This document shows positions 43,888-56,364 of a stretch of DNA of 64,000 nucleotides, one piece after another. Within the stretch, counting starts at the first letter, position 1; every line of letters starts with the position of its first letter. A program made the translations under genes and the position numbers. The notes under the pieces are model-generated. The model saw nothing but the letters and a program-made list of their open reading frames with translations, did not search any database and had not been told where the DNA came from. The stretch is from Cladobotryum mycophilum (taxonomy: Eukaryota; Ascomycota; Sordariomycetes; Hypocreales; Hypocreaceae), in the NCBI GenBank assembly GCA_036429605.1, contig JAVFKD010000004.1, positions 4,464,001-4,528,000 of the forward strand, given 5' to 3'.

Positions 43888-46614
43888 TGGTGAGAGAGGT
43901 GAGGTGAGGGGAAGGGAGGTGAGTAAAGGATTGTGTGGGAGAAGGTGATGGGGGGATATGATGGGAGAAGGGAGCTGAGGTGGAGTGGCCACGCGGTAAT
44001 CCGAAAACTTGGAAAGCAGAGAATGGAAAGCTGGGATGGTTAATATACACCAAATCATAATATAATAATAATAATATCAAACTTCTTGGCATAAGCTGTC
44101 GATATTGGAAGTCATATAATACTAGTCAATAGAGCCTCGGAGCCTTGCTCGTACGACACCATCACACGCTCACCGTATCAGAAAACAAATTTCTGCAACA
44201 ATGACAGCTCATTATTGTACATGGCATTCGGCCGAGTTCCGATTAAGCGACTTGAGGATTCAAACCAACAGAATAATTAGCCATCAAATGAGAAATGAAC
44301 GACTCCTTGTAGGACTCTTGTTGTAGACATAACGTGTAGTAGAATGAAGGGGGGTGGAGAACAAAGCGTTGTTAGTCCCAGGATCGGAGTTGAGAAAAAC
44401 ACGTGCGTGTGGATACGTTTTGACGTAAATGTTTCAATAGTTTGTATCCAAAGGGCCGACCGAGAGGAGCCTTATTCTCCTAGTTATTCAATCTGTTAGG
44501 ATCTGACTTGTACCCGTCAGAATGGAGTCATGTCCACTCTGTTCGGCCTAAGACCGGACCGAATATTTGGTAAATCTTCTCGTATATCCTCCATGATCTT
44601 TACGATGCAGGCGTCACGTGTAACTCAATCCTCGGGTCTTTTACGGAGGAGTACATCAAAAGTTGATGGCGCTCGGTTGCTGGATTGGGAAATGTTGGAG
44701 AAGATGGGGGGCCTTGTTTGCCACGGTCTAACACCGCGATTTGCCGTGACGGTGGGATGGCAATTCAGTTTGTGCAAGCCTCCGAGGAGGTGGCTTGATT
44801 ATGGCGTTGGCTCGTTTTAATTTGTTCCGAAGGTGGTGTTGGATACGGTTTGGGGCGAGAGGCGTGGTCTGTCGTGATCTAATGAGAAACTTTAGTAGGG
44901 CAAGCAGCAAGCATCGTGATGCAGTGTTTGTTCACCAGCACTACTCCATGTTTGTCCCCCATAACGGAGTACGAAATATTGACATGGAGCTGAGATGAAC
45001 CATTTCCATGCAAGAAAGACCTGAATTAGACAAGTCGATGCGGCAGAGAATGCAACTCCACGCCCTGCCAAAGTCATTGATCCTGACCCTGGCGTGCCTT
45101 TTTATCCAGATCTGCTGGTCACGAGTGCATCGGGTCTAAATGAAACCTGCATCCATCACTGGCCCCCAATCATGCCCCCTCGAACGCACCCGCGCGGCTT
45201 CAACTCAGGCTCCCGGATGCAAGCTTAACTGACTGACTAAACTGCCCACGGGCTTCCGATACAACGTTGTACAGGATGTAGTAGCGCTTGGGCCAGGCGA
45301 GAGAGAGAAAAAGAAGACCATTATTTGCTCGGCCATACATGTGGTTGTTTGCTTGTTGGACGAGGCTTCGAATCAAGCTTTGTTAAGAGAAAAGTTGTTT
45401 GTCAGGTGTGGTGGGGAATCATAATGCATGATCCGCTCCAATAAAGAAGACGTGTTTCTCTGAATGGGGGCTCGTGTTGATTAAACGCTTGGACCAATTT
45501 GAAGCCTATGGAGTCACGGTTGGCTTGCCCGTGACAGACGCCCTTGAGCGATGGATCCATGCATCAGTACTTGGTAGGTATGGACGGATCAGTCATGCTG
45601 CTGATGGCGTCTCGGGGGGTCTTAACCCGGGGGACGGTTGGGCGGGCAGCACAACCGACGGGCCATTTACCCAGAGGGCAAACAGACCCTGGACACTTGT
45701 CCATGGATCCATGGATGTTCTAACAGGCTGTTTCTCATTGCCTTGATTTTTGTAGCGGACGTTTGGCTGGAAGCAGTAAGTATGGGCGAAAGAACGGCTA
45801 ATATGATTCTGGAGGAATGCCTCGTACTTTAGGCGAGGTGAGGAGGCTGCTTTGGTGTATCACGAGGCTTCGGTGAGCTGTTGGTGGCGGCATGCCAACG
45901 ATGCCGAAACCAGGCTTTCTATATCCGGAGGTGGAACGCGGGGAGGTGAATTTAGAATGCTCAAGACTAGTAGGCACGCGATGGAAGATGGCAAAGAGAG
46001 GAGAAATGCCAATGGCCATGCCAATGTATGGATGCGATGCTATGTGGTGAGTTGTGCTCCGTATAGCAAGCTGCATGGAAGGATGGAAGGAAGGTGCCCA
46101 TCAGTTACTTACACTGTGCTACAGGACTGTGTACAATGCCATGTGCTCTCTTCTCTTCCCTTCACTCCCACCTCTCTGCATGTTACATCGGACCGCGCTG
46201 TGGAGAAAGCAGAAGCTGAAAAAACAAGTGTCTGAACCAGCGAATTGATAGACAGAGACACATTTAGAAGGGAAGGAAGGAAGTTGGTCGGGTTGCATTC
46301 TTTGAGCCTGAATCGACTGGTGAACCACGATCTGCAGCTGTGGAGAAGGGGGATGAGGGTGGTGTGACTTGTGTCCCGTTCTGTACATACGAAGAGTTAA
46401 CGGATGCTGCACTTTTGGTTCTGGGGTTAAACAACCCACCTAGGCTACTCTGTAGGCCAAATGGAACTTTTACACATCCAATGACAGGGTTCCTTTGAAG
46501 AGGAGACAGGTGGTGGTGGTTGGGATGATACAGTGTTGATGCATCCAAGGTGGTGATGCCTTGTCACACTGTGTACTTTTGGAGTCGTCGATCAATGCCC
46601 TTCTAGGAGACTGA
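43888..46614. other. 2.7 kb intergenic before the transposon
   Basis: No supported gene on either strand. Open frames are short and lack motifs. GGATCCATGG-type short palindromes occur near 45700. Confidence 0.45.
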
Positions 46615-46617
46615 CTA

Positions 46618-46662
46618 AGTCAGACCACCCAGGTCCCGACCACCCCCACTTTCCGGCCACCT
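46618..46662 (+). repeat. Left terminal inverted repeat of the Fot1/pogo element
   Basis: 45 bp, begins AGTCAGACCACCC and is the exact reverse complement of 48428-48472. Confidence 0.97.
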
Positions 46663-46761
46663 AATTTACGTCCAACCACCTCATGACCTATATCATTCCA
46701 ACCGCATTTTCTCTACCAATTCTTATCGTATCAAAAAGATAATTAGATTTTTGGAATCCTC

Positions 46762-48347
46762 ATGCCTCGTTATACTGAAAATGATATCAAATATGCCATA
46801 CAAGCTGTTCTGGACGGCTCATCTCTGCGCGAGGCTTGCCTCAAGTGGGGAGTCCCTAGGACAACCCTTTCAGACCGGATAAAAGGTTCAGCAACAAAGG
46901 CAGTTGCTATGGAGCACCTTCAGAGGCTTTCCAAGGAACAAGAAATACACCTCCGTGAGTGGGTTCTTGGCCAAGCCTCCCTAGGGCTGCCACCAACACA
47001 TAAGAGACTCAAGGAATTTGCAACCCGGATCATCGAGGCTAGTGGTGACCAACGACCACTTGGAAAACGGTGGTTGACCGGTTTTTTAGCTAGAAACCCG
47101 GAAGTTAAGACTATCAGAGGCAAGCAAATGGATTCTGTACGCATCAACGGGGCTACGACTAAGATTATCAAGGATTTCTTTTACCTGCTGGAGCTACCGT
47201 TGATTAAGGGCATCCCCCAGAAAATCGATATAATATGGATGAAACTGGGATCCTAGAAGGCCAGGGAACTAATGGTCTGGTCCTTGGTAGCTCATCAGTT
47301 CGTCAGACGATAAAAAAACAACCTGGAACGCGTTGTTGGACCACAATCATCGAGTGTATCTCAGCAACAGGTCGGGCTCTTAGTCCGTTGGTTGTTTTCA
47401 AGGGCCAGACCGTTCAACAACAATGGTTCCCTGACGAGATGAGTTTTCTAGCAAATTGGCAATTTGCTGCAACTTCTAAGGGCTGGACAAACAACGAGAC
47501 AGCCGTAGCTTGGCTACGAGAGGTCTTTATCCCCCAGACAAGGAATAGATCAAGCCCAAGAGTTCTTCTGGTTGTTGATGGCCACGGGAGTCATACAACC
47601 GATGATTTTATGTACGAATGCTACAGAAACAACATATATATCTTATTTTTACCTCCACATACATCTCATGTTCTTCAACCTCTTGATATCTCGATTTTTT
47701 CGCCCGTCAAGACAGCCTATCGCAGAGCTATAGAGAAATACCCAGATGCCTTTGATTCCTCGCCCGCGGGCAAGATGACGTTCCTATGTTGTTATCATAC
47801 AGCTCGTCTAGCAGCCTTGACATTAAAAAACATCAAAAACGGGTTCCTTGGCTCTGGGTTGTGGCCAGTTAACCCGGCCAAACCTCTGTTGAGCCGTCTT
47901 CTTCTTGAGAACCAAAGGGGCCAAACCCAAGTTCCAGAAACGCCGAAATTGGTGCCGTTAGAAGCCCAAGAGAACAGGGAACCTAAGACAATTGTTTTTA
48001 TTACCCCAACAAGGTCCCAGCAGCTTCGTGGCCTTGTGGATCTATTCCACTTGGACGACCCTGCGATCCGGCTACTATTCAGGAAGATTGGCAAAGGTCT
48101 AGACCAACAAAACACCAAGCTGGCCGAAGCTGATGCCAAAATCAAGGAACTAGAGCATCTTGTTCATGTTTACCGGCCCCGGAAGAGGCAAAAGGTCACA
48201 GAAGACTTGAACAGTCGATTTATTAGGATCAAGGATGTTCTTGCAACAAGGAAGCGTTACAGAGAGCTATTGGCACCGAACCGGGCTGCAGAATTGATTT
48301 CTTCATACAGCTTGCAAGACCTATGTTATGAATTTTATCTAGAATAG
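46762..48347 (+). pseudogene. Fot1/pogo transposase with one frame break
   Basis: The first frame (46762 to about 47230) has an N-terminal psq-type helix-turn-helix (SLREACLKWGVPRTTLSDR) and a CENP-B/Tc5-type DNA-binding domain (GKRWLTGFLARNPE). The second (from about 47232 to 48347) has the DDE domain: the first Asp in YNMDETG, the second in VVDGHGSH and the third in LQPLDISIFSP. The last two are separated by 35 residues (DD35D). A C-terminal helical, basic region follows. The two frames meet at 47226-47235, where one base is missing just before YNMDETG. All catalytic residues remain. The loss is either a recent inactivating deletion or a sequence error. Confidence 0.88.
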
Positions 48348-48427
48348 AAAAAAACACCAAAAAAACAGTTGTGATGCTGTTGTGTTCATATGATTCCGCT
48401 GCGTTCCTTGTGATGTGTGGTGTTTTG

Positions 48428-48472
48428 AGGTGGCCGGAAAGTGGGGGTGGTCGGGACCTGGGTGGTCTGACT
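48428..48472 (-). repeat. Right terminal inverted repeat of the Fot1/pogo element
   Basis: 45 bp, exact inverted copy of 46618-46662, followed by the TA target duplicate. Confidence 0.97.
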
Positions 48473-48474
48473 TA

Positions 48475-50372
48475 GAAGCCCATCCACGGATCTCTCAGCT
48501 TCTTTGCGGGGGAGAGTCTTGGGGTGTGTTTTTGTTCCAGCAAGAAACAAACTTAGTCTGTCATGCGCTTGTTGTGTCTTGTTTCATGTTTGTTCGGCTC
48601 ATCTTTATCTTATGATTCTTATAGCAGCCAAAGCAAAGGTAAGTGATGAGATGAGATGATGACACGGGCTTCAGCTTCAAAAGAGGCTTGAGAAGTGCCG
48701 TCGCCCCAAGCCCTGGAGGCCCAGTAGTCACTTTAGTGCCGCTGCAATCCCGCCGGAAATTTACTTGCCCAGACTGCCTATAGTTGGAGGCTAGAACGCT
48801 GCCGACGTCATTAGGGCCTCGGGGGGCAGCTATGGCCTGGGGAAGTGGAGATTTCGGGGGACCAAGCAGGCCTAACAGCCCTGTAAATTAGTGGTTACCG
48901 CCTGTTGGCTGGCGCTGTTGTTACTACCGGGTAAAGACTCGACCCTGTAGACACCCAATCATCCACCGCTACAGTGACTGTTGCAGCGCTTCAACACTGG
49001 AACCAGGACCTGGAACTTTTATTTCCCCTTCAACGTTCCAGTTTCCATCCTCCACTCGCATCCATCGTCATGAGTCATGACTCTCCCGGCAACTTACAGC
49101 CGTTACGAAAACACAATGAAGAAAGAAAATGGCCGTCCATTAAATGGGCTCAGCAAAATCTAAACCTTGTCCTAGGGCCGAGGCGCGCAATGCAACGACT
49201 CAAAGCAAACGTTGCCAGATTCTAGTGGCCGCCGAGCCCTGCCATCCCGCCCTCCATGGACGGCCAAACTCTCGGCGGCATGCAATCCGCATCCTGGGGT
49301 TTCTGGAGGGGGCGCCCTCTCAAAAAGCAACCAGCGACTAGCGACCGACCGACGACCGACGATCTGCCTACCCCCTGTTAGGCCAATTAAGATGTAGATG
49401 CTGCTTGTGAATTGGGGGAGTGTCGACGAGATAGAGACGTTGTGCTGCCCCCTACTCCGCAGGGTAATGTTGTTGGAGCAAAGGATAGCCAACAGGCGTT
49501 GAGTCTTGACCCCCCTCTCGGACATATGCAGGGCAAGGGTATGCTCCCTTGAGAAAGAGAGGAAAGAAAAAAAAAGAAAAAGAGGGTGAAGGTGTGATTC
49601 ATGGGTGGTTACGAGGTACACAGATTCACGCGCGAATCGCTGGTGCTACCACGTACAGGTCTTGTGCATTTTATTATGTTGATTATTACTCTTACTACTT
49701 CTGACTCGGATCAATCTCGTTTTCCTCTGACTGGCGTTCAGCCTCGCTGCTAGATGCCGCAAGTCTGGACCCTTTGGAAATGCATCTGACCGTTTTTATA
49801 GAAATTCATCCCTTTGTGCGCGCCATGACGGACGAGCCCCCGAGTTCCCCTTGATCTTATCACGCCCGACATATTATTAACCCCGTCCTTTCTTTTCCAC
49901 CCACTCAATAACCATCAGGCTGGGGGTGGAGTCCCGCCTGTCTGTGAGGAGATGGAGAAAGAAAGTGGGAGACAAGTAGCGTGTGTGTGGGGGTGGGGTA
50001 GAGCAGGGGGAGTGTGGAGAAGGACTGAGACTGACTTTGATGATGCTGGAAAGATGCTCCGAGATGGGCCATGGCTCTGTGATTGACCAACAGAACGCCG
50101 CTTTTAGCTTCATGGATCCATATGCAACCATGCACATGCACCGGTGCGACAACCAGCTAGACCTCGACGCGACGAGGGGGAGGGAAGGGTCTTACCTTGG
50201 GGGCTCGTACCGTTGGAGCTATGGGAACTCTTGGGGGAAGTTCTTGATATATAACTAGGTTCCCTCCGACCTCGAACCATGGTTCCCCTTCGTTACACGG
50301 TCTAGAGACTCTTCACGGGGAGACGTGTCTTTCATCAAGCCTTTTACTTTTGAGAGACAAAAGACTTCCATC
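48475..50372. other. Intergenic between transposon and hexose transporter
   Basis: No gene supported. TATATAA at 50248 marks the promoter of the transporter. Confidence 0.45.
50248..50254 (+). promoter_or_regulatory. TATA box of the sugar-transporter gene
   Basis: TATATAA lies 119 bp upstream of the ATG at 50373, a usual spacing for fungal genes with a short leader. Confidence 0.45.
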
Positions 50373-52177
50373 ATGCCGATTGGCAATGTTTACGTGATTG
50401 CCGGCGTCGCAGTCGTCGGCGGTGCGCTTTTCGGCTTCGACATCTCATCCGTGTCTGCTCAATTGGGTGAGCAGTCGTACCTCTGCTACTTCAACCAAGA
50501 TGAGAACCCGCCAGTCCCCGGCGACGGACGTCACTGTGGTGGACCGCGGACCTTGGTACAAGGTGGTATCACCGCCTCCATGGCTGCTGGCTCATGGCTG
50601 GGTGCTCTAATTTCAGGTCCTCTTTCCGATCGCCTGGGACGAAAGTACTCCATCATGGTGGGCTCCACTATCTGGTAAGTCTACACCAATGAGACCTGGC
50701 GAAACCGTACAAGAAGCTGGTTGTTTGGATTCTCAATGGGGATTGCATGTGCTAATTTGTTCTTTCTAGGGTCGTTGGATCCGTCATTAGCTGTGCTTCT
50801 CAGAACATCGGCATGCTCATCGTCGGCCGTATCATCAACGGTATCTCTGTCGGCATCGAATCCGCCCAGGTTCCAGTCTACATTGCCGAAATCTCCCCCA
50901 TCCAAGCGTGGCCGCTTCATCGGCTTCCAGCAGTGGGCCATTACCTGGGGCATCCTCATCATGTACTACATTTCCTACGGCTGCTCCTTCATCGGAAAGC
51001 AGGACCCTTTCAACTATAATACCGCCTCCTGGAGAATCCCTTGGGCTCTTCAGATGATCCCCGCCATCTTCCTCTTCTTCATGATGATGCTGTTGCCCGA
51101 ATCTCCCCGTTGGCTCGCCCGCAAGGACCGCTGGGAGGAATGCCGCGAGGTTCTGACTCTTGTCCACGGCAAGGGAGACCCAAACCACCCTTTTGTCGCC
51201 TACGAATTGCAGGATATCAAAGACATGTGCGAGTTCGAACGCCGCCACGCCGATGTTACCTACTTGGATCTCTTCAAGCCCAACATGTTGAATCGTACTT
51301 TGATTGCCCTCTTTACCCAGATCTGGTCACAGTTGACTGGCATGAACGTCATGAGTGAGTACCGCATTATAGCATTTTTTTGAACCGATGACTTTGATGC
51401 TAATCGCGCTCTAGTGTACTACATTGCCAACATCTTCAGCATGGCTGGTTACACCGGAAACGCTGGCTTGCTTGCCTCCTCCATCCAATACATCATCAAC
51501 GTCATCATGACCGTCCCCGCACTCCTCTGGGTCGACAAATGGGGACGTCGCCCTACACTGCTTGTTGGTTCCGTCTTGATGGCCACGTGGATGTACGCCA
51601 ATGCCGGTATTCTCGCCACCTACGGTGAGGTTGTCCCGGGCGGTATCGATCAGGTCAAGGCCCAGTCTATGCGGGTGCATGGCACTGCTGCCAAGGGTCT
51701 TATTGCCTGCACATACCTCTTCGTCGCATCCTTTGCGCCAACCTGGGGTCCTGTCTCTTGGACCTACCCCCTGAGCTGTTCCCCCTGCGTCTTCGTGGCA
51801 AGGGTGTCGCCTTCTCTACCTCTGGAAATTGGGCATTCAACACTGCCCTAGGTCTCTTCACCCCCACTGCTTTCGCCAACATCAAGTGGAAGAGCTACAT
51901 CATCTTTGCCGTCTTCAACACCGTTGCCTTCTTCCACGTCTTCTTCGTCTTCCCCGAGACGGCCGGTAAGACGCTTGAAGAGACGGAAGCCATGTTCGAG
52001 GACCCCAACGGTCTCAAGTTCTTTGGCACCCCCGCCTGGAAGACACGCGTTGTCACCAATGCCACCACCCGCGCTGAGCAGGGTGACATTGAAGCCAAGA
52101 TTGCGCTCGACTCGGAGAAGCCTCCTATTCACCATCACGAGGAGGAGAAGGCTGTCACCCCGCCTGCTACCCAGTAA
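50373..52177 (+). CDS. MFS hexose-type transporter with two frame breaks
   Basis: Exons 50373-50674, 50770-51354 and 51415-52177 join a 12-helix sugar-porter protein of about 550 residues. Signatures: GALFGFDISS in helix 1, DRLGRK in loop 2-3, GFQQWAITWGI in helix 4-5, PESPRWLARK before the central loop, DKWGRRP in loop 8-9 and FPLRLRGKG after helix 10. They match fungal proton-coupled hexose/quinate-type porters. Frame breaks: at 50895-50899 a C run has one base too many or two too few for the PSKRGR motif, and at 51767-51771 a C run lacks one base within the WTYP-PELFP motif. The two together restore a length divisible by three, and both are in C homopolymers, so miscalling is likely. The N-terminus starts directly at helix 1. 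Confidence 0.85.
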
Positions 52178-53047
52178 GAGGTTGCCGAGTTGGTTTTTAG
52201 TATAAAATATGAATATGAATAATGCTGAACGAGTGCTGGTTTTGTCACTCTTGCATTCCTTTTGGGTGGATGGGTAAGCGGCAGATGGTTTTGAGGATAT
52301 GATTTAGTTACGATACCAATAGCAATGCTATATTATGATTGACTTGAGCTTGTTTGAAGTGATGTTCTATATATGTACGTACATGTTTATGAATTATGTG
52401 AAATCGACTCGCCTGCTGTACATATTCATGTTTCCATCGATGTGCTTGTGGATTACTCATACGGCGAGATGAACTCTTATCCAACATTGAGTCTACTACG
52501 GGAACATCATTACAGGATGACGAGACAGAAGGACAAGAGCCTTGATTATCCTTTTCTTTCTTTCTTTCTTTCTTTCTTCCTTTATAAGTACATTTTCCAT
52601 GTTGAATGGCACGACGAACGAACGAGGAGAGTATATATGGAGCTTGACGTGGCAATTTTTTTCATCAAGAAAATAACAAAAAAAAAAGATATTTGCTGTC
52701 CTCGCCATATCTATATTTCGCAGAGACCTCAGAGAAGTAGTATCTCTGTCCCCCTTCGCATGGCCCTAAAAACCAGGTGATTAAAATGTCAATAATCCTA
52801 GCCGCTGCGCGAGGATTATTGACACTTTATTCACCTGTTTCTTCCGATTCATACGGAAGGAGTCAGAGCCGTCTTCAACCTGACTGGGCTCCGGAAATAC
52901 AAACTTGGAAAAAGAAAATAGAAGAACCCAATGACCCCCCCATGATTCAAATACTCAATCTAGACATCCCTAGTCCGTTGTAACTCCAAATACTTTCCCA
53001 AAAAGAAAATCCTCAAGAAAGGGCGTTTATTCGTACATTTTTGACAT
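52178..53047. other. Intergenic between convergent genes
   Basis: AT-rich 3' flanks with a TTTC microsatellite. No gene is seen. Confidence 0.5.
52553..52578. repeat. TTTC microsatellite
   Basis: About six TTTC units in tandem in the 3' flank between convergent genes. Confidence 0.9.
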
Positions 53048-54325
53048 TCATCCAGAACTCTCATCCCACTCTATCCACCGCCGTATAATATCATCCACGG
53101 CTTTGATCCCCTCCCTCGAAGCCTCGACTTCGAACCACTCCTTGTGCTCCCTCCCGCACGCCTCGCACGTGCCGAGCTTGGCTCGTAGGCCCAAGCCACT
53201 GAGCTCCAGGTGAATCAGGCGCTCTACTTTTTTCACGTGCGGCGTGGTGTGCGGCGTGGAGGAGTTGCTTCTGCTCCGCGGTGCGGGGGAGTGGGCGGGC
53301 GAGGTGGAAGGCGAAGGGGTAGTGGAGGAAGAGGGGACGTAAGGGTAGAAGCGTAGCATCTCGATGGAGTAGCCGCATTGGCGGGACCATTGGTTCATTC
53401 TCCTTTGCACGTTTGCCGCCCGTCCGATTTTCAGGAGCATTGTCTTGCTGTCCTTTTTGCTGTGCTGGTCGGCGAAGCTGGAGACGACGTCGCTGGCTCG
53501 GCGGCTAGTGTCCGGCCTCGAAGGGGGAACGAGGAGGGAGCGCGCGGCGTCGATGGGGGCGGGGGTGGACGCGGAGACGGGCGTGAGCCAGAACATGTAG
53601 ATGTAGCCCGGCTCGTCGGACTCGGTGACCGGACGGGCGACTTCGGTCCTAAGGGCCGAGGCGGAGGCGGCGGCGGCGGGGAGGGAGTCTGGTATGAGGA
53701 GGGGTTTAGGGCCGGCGGCGCTGGATACGGCAGAATGGTGGGAGGCTGGGGGCCGGGCGCTGAATGTTGTTGGTATGGGAGCGGAGGGGGCCTGTGATGG
53801 CTGGGCCTGTGGGCGTGGACGGTGAGGACGTGGTTGTTGGTGGGATTCCTCGACGGGTATGGAGAAGCAGAAACAAAAGGTGAGGGAACGCTTCTTGCGC
53901 TTGGTCGACGATGGTCTCTTTTCCGGTTTTGGGTATTGGTTTTGACCCCCATTGCTGTATCCATTCGCAGAGGTAGCATGCGTCTGCTCCTGCAACTCTA
54001 GCAGCCCCAGCCGATCCGCCAACGTATCCAGACTCGACCTCCCTTCCTCGGATATCATGTGCGGCCTCTGCGGCCTCAGGGTCGAGTGCGCAGAGTGAGC
54101 CCTGGCTTGTTCCTTGTGCTGCCAGCAGTACAGGCTCTCATCGCTAAGGTCGTCGGCAGCAGCAGCGGCGGAGAGGTGCTGCTTGTCTCCCGGGGCAGGG
54201 AACGGAGCGGTGATGGGGCGCCGACATGGTCTGCCGTTGGAGGTGATGCCGCGGCAGGTAGAGTCTGCCTTCTTGGAGTCTGTGCGGGCAAGGAGAGATT
54301 CGGGGGTGTTGGGGATGAAGGGCAT
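53048..54325 (-). CDS. T5orf172-domain (GIY-YIG-like, MUG113-type) protein
   Basis: Single exon, 425 residues. The N-terminus (1-75) has a small Cys/His cluster typical of the family: CRGITSNGRPCRRP and YCWQH. A Pro/Ser/Ala-rich linker follows (about 95-235). The C-terminal domain (about 235-420) opens with PGYIYMFWLTP, continues LLKIGRAANVQRRMNQWSRQC and later HVKKVERLIHLEL, and has a CEACGREHKEWFEV block. This is the phage T5 Orf172-like fold, related to GIY-YIG nucleases, found in fungal meiotically upregulated gene 113 homologues. DNA binding is the expected activity. Nuclease function is not established. A GA-repeat tract lies just upstream of the start. Confidence 0.85.
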   Translation of the reverse strand: MPFIPNTPESLLARTDSKKADSTCRGITSNGRPCRRPITAPFPAPGDKQHLSAAAAADDLSDESLYCWQHKEQARAHSAHSTLRPQRPHMISEEGRSSLDTLADRLGLLELQEQTHATSANGYSNGGQNQYPKPEKRPSSTKRKKRSLTFCFCFSIPVEESHQQPRPHRPRPQAQPSQAPSAPIPTTFSARPPASHHSAVSSAAGPKPLLIPDSLPAAAASASALRTEVARPVTESDEPGYIYMFWLTPVSASTPAPIDAARSLLVPPSRPDTSRRASDVVSSFADQHSKKDSKTMLLKIGRAANVQRRMNQWSRQCGYSIEMLRFYPYVPSSSTTPSPSTSPAHSPAPRSRSNSSTPHTTPHVKKVERLIHLELSGLGLRAKLGTCEACGREHKEWFEVEASREGIKAVDDIIRRWIEWDESSG

Positions 54326-56207
54326 GGTTGGTTTCGTTGTAGTCGAGTGCCGTTATTGAGGAGGGAAGGGGAGAGAGAGAGAGAGAGAGAGAGTGAGAGA
54401 GAGAGAGAGAGAAAGCTCAGCAACGTGAAGAGTGTTGTATGATGCTGTTATCGTAGATGCCCAAGTTCACGGTGGCATGGGCATGGCACGGGTATGGTGG
54501 AAGTTTGGAGTTCAATGTCAGGCGACCCTCTCTTATAACGTGATCACGATGGCTGATCCAGGCCGCCCACCACTGGCCTGCTCATTCTTGCGGTGGGCTC
54601 CTGAGGGCGGTAATCGAAGCGATAGGAGTCGACGAGCCTTTTGACATGGCCAAGTAATTGGTTGGCTGAGAGGCTGCGCTGTCGTCGGTGCCAGTACCAG
54701 TGCCCCTATGGGTGCGTGCCTGAACGATGCTGGATATGGGAGGGAGGGGGTTCGGGGGGCTTGATGAGGGCTGTGAGGGGGCTGGTGGAGGGAGGCTGAC
54801 TGTATTCGGTTAGATCAAGCCCAGCAAAGACCCTAGGGTAGTCGACCGACGGTACAGAACAATCATACTCTTGCGCTGGATATCGACAATCGATGGACCA
54901 AGACGCGAATGAAGAGTCGTGGCACAACTACTTAACTGATGACGCGCCATGAAAATGCTCTGAACATGCCATATCCAGCTTGAACGCCACAGCCAACGAT
55001 GATAAGCCATTTCGAAGAAATATTCGGGGACATGCGGAGGTATGATAGTCGGACTTGTCCAACATGGTATCAATTCAAGCTTTTTTTATCAACTTGAAAA
55101 CTTGGGTGTATAGGGTAGCATTACATATCCCCAAATTCTCAAGTGATCGTCGTCCCGGGTAACTTGATTGAAGCCGCAACCTTGGACAAAGCTTTGTTCA
55201 ATATCGAGATTATCAACACAATCTACAAGTAGATTCATCGTTTGAGGTGGTTTATATTTATTTATTTATTTATTTGTTTATTTTTACTTGTGAATAACTG
55301 TCACGGCTAGGTGCTAGAGCATGTGGATAATAGTTGCACTTTCTGCTGCTCCAAGGGCGGATTAAACATATCCTGTTACTTTCATTCTATACTAGCATTT
55401 ATACAATGCAGCGTACGATTTGAGTATAAGATGAAGGGGTCAACAGCCGAATGACTCGGCTTATACGGAGTGCTACCGATTTGGCAAACCGAGACTGCTC
55501 AAAAATATTGACAAAACACCCCCGTAGTACAGATGCTGGTGTTCCGTGTCTGTCATCCATGGATGGCTGGGATCTCTGTGTCTCATTTTCTCACCAGCAC
55601 AGTTATTCGTGTATTTGTGCAATGCCCTCCCTTATGACGTATATTCCATGTTACTGGATTAAGCGTGGTCAACTAATCCTTTCTTCAAATGCATGCGCGT
55701 ACCTTTTCTTATCCACGTGAACACTTGCCCCCTGCCTATATTGTTTCTTCTTCAAATCAGCTCTGTATCTGTGCATCAGCTTCTTGTCCGAGCAACATGG
55801 TTCTATACTTGTAGATCCTTGACCGGGGACGAGGCAAATCGTCGGAAATCGAGACTTCATTTCCCTCGTCGATCAAGCAACCCACTTATGTTACTAAAGA
55901 ACCCTTTCCGCTATGACGAGTTCCACTGTTGTTGACCCCAGCCGTGTCTCACCTATGTAGGTACCCTTCCCGCCCGTGGTTGCCGCCCAAATATCATCCA
56001 AAACACCCAACTCCCTGCGAAATTGTGTGCACTAATTTGTCTTTGCCGCAGTTCGGCGGATGATTGTGGTTTCTTTGTGTAGTATCTAATTAATGGACAA
56101 TGTCTTATAGCTATGACTTACAAGTACCTAGGTGAGCATTACTACTAACCTAGTATTAAATGTCTTACTGTGACGACGTATGATGATCCATGCTGGCCGC
56201 GTTTGGG
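54326..56207. other. 1.9 kb intergenic
   Basis: No gene supported. It begins with a long GA microsatellite in the promoter of the T5orf172 gene and includes a TTTA microsatellite at 55257-55274. Confidence 0.45.
54370..54413. repeat. GA dinucleotide microsatellite
   Basis: About 20 GA units with a single T interruption, starting 45 bp upstream of the T5orf172 gene's start codon, hence in its 5' leader or core promoter. Confidence 0.92.
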
Positions 56208-56209
56208 TA

Positions 56210-56362
56210 CCATAAGTACATACTCACCAAATTGAACCAGCCCAATTCCCGTCACTATCTTAGGGCACATGTTGATTTTAGAACTCGATTTAGGTTGTAT
56301 TTAAGAGAAAGACTAGAGCAAAAAGTCAGTCTGGCCTGGTTCAATTTGGTGAGTACTTACGG
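56210..56362. mobile_element. 153-bp MITE-like element with TA target duplication
   Basis: Imperfect inverted arms of about 30 nt (56210-56242 and 56333-56362) share TAAGTAC, then TCACCAAATTGAACCAG in inverted orientation. The arms differ by one base near the end and by four extra bases in the left arm. Dinucleotides TA flank both ends (56208-56209, 56363-56364). The 90-bp interior has no coding potential. Size, arms and TA flanks fit a non-autonomous Tc1/mariner-type element. Its ends differ from those of the Fot1/pogo element at 46618. Confidence 0.7.
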
Positions 56363-56364
56363 TA

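Larger units (their letters stand above)
46618..48472 (+). mobile_element. Fot1/pogo-type DNA transposon, complete ends
   Basis: A 1855-bp element is bounded by perfect 45-bp terminal inverted repeats and flanked by TA on both sides (46616-46617 and 48473-48474), the target duplication of the Tc1/mariner superfamily. It encodes one transposase with a DD35D catalytic triad, as in Fot1. The identical ends imply recent insertion. The copy cannot make intact transposase as read because of a one-base frame break. Confidence 0.95.
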
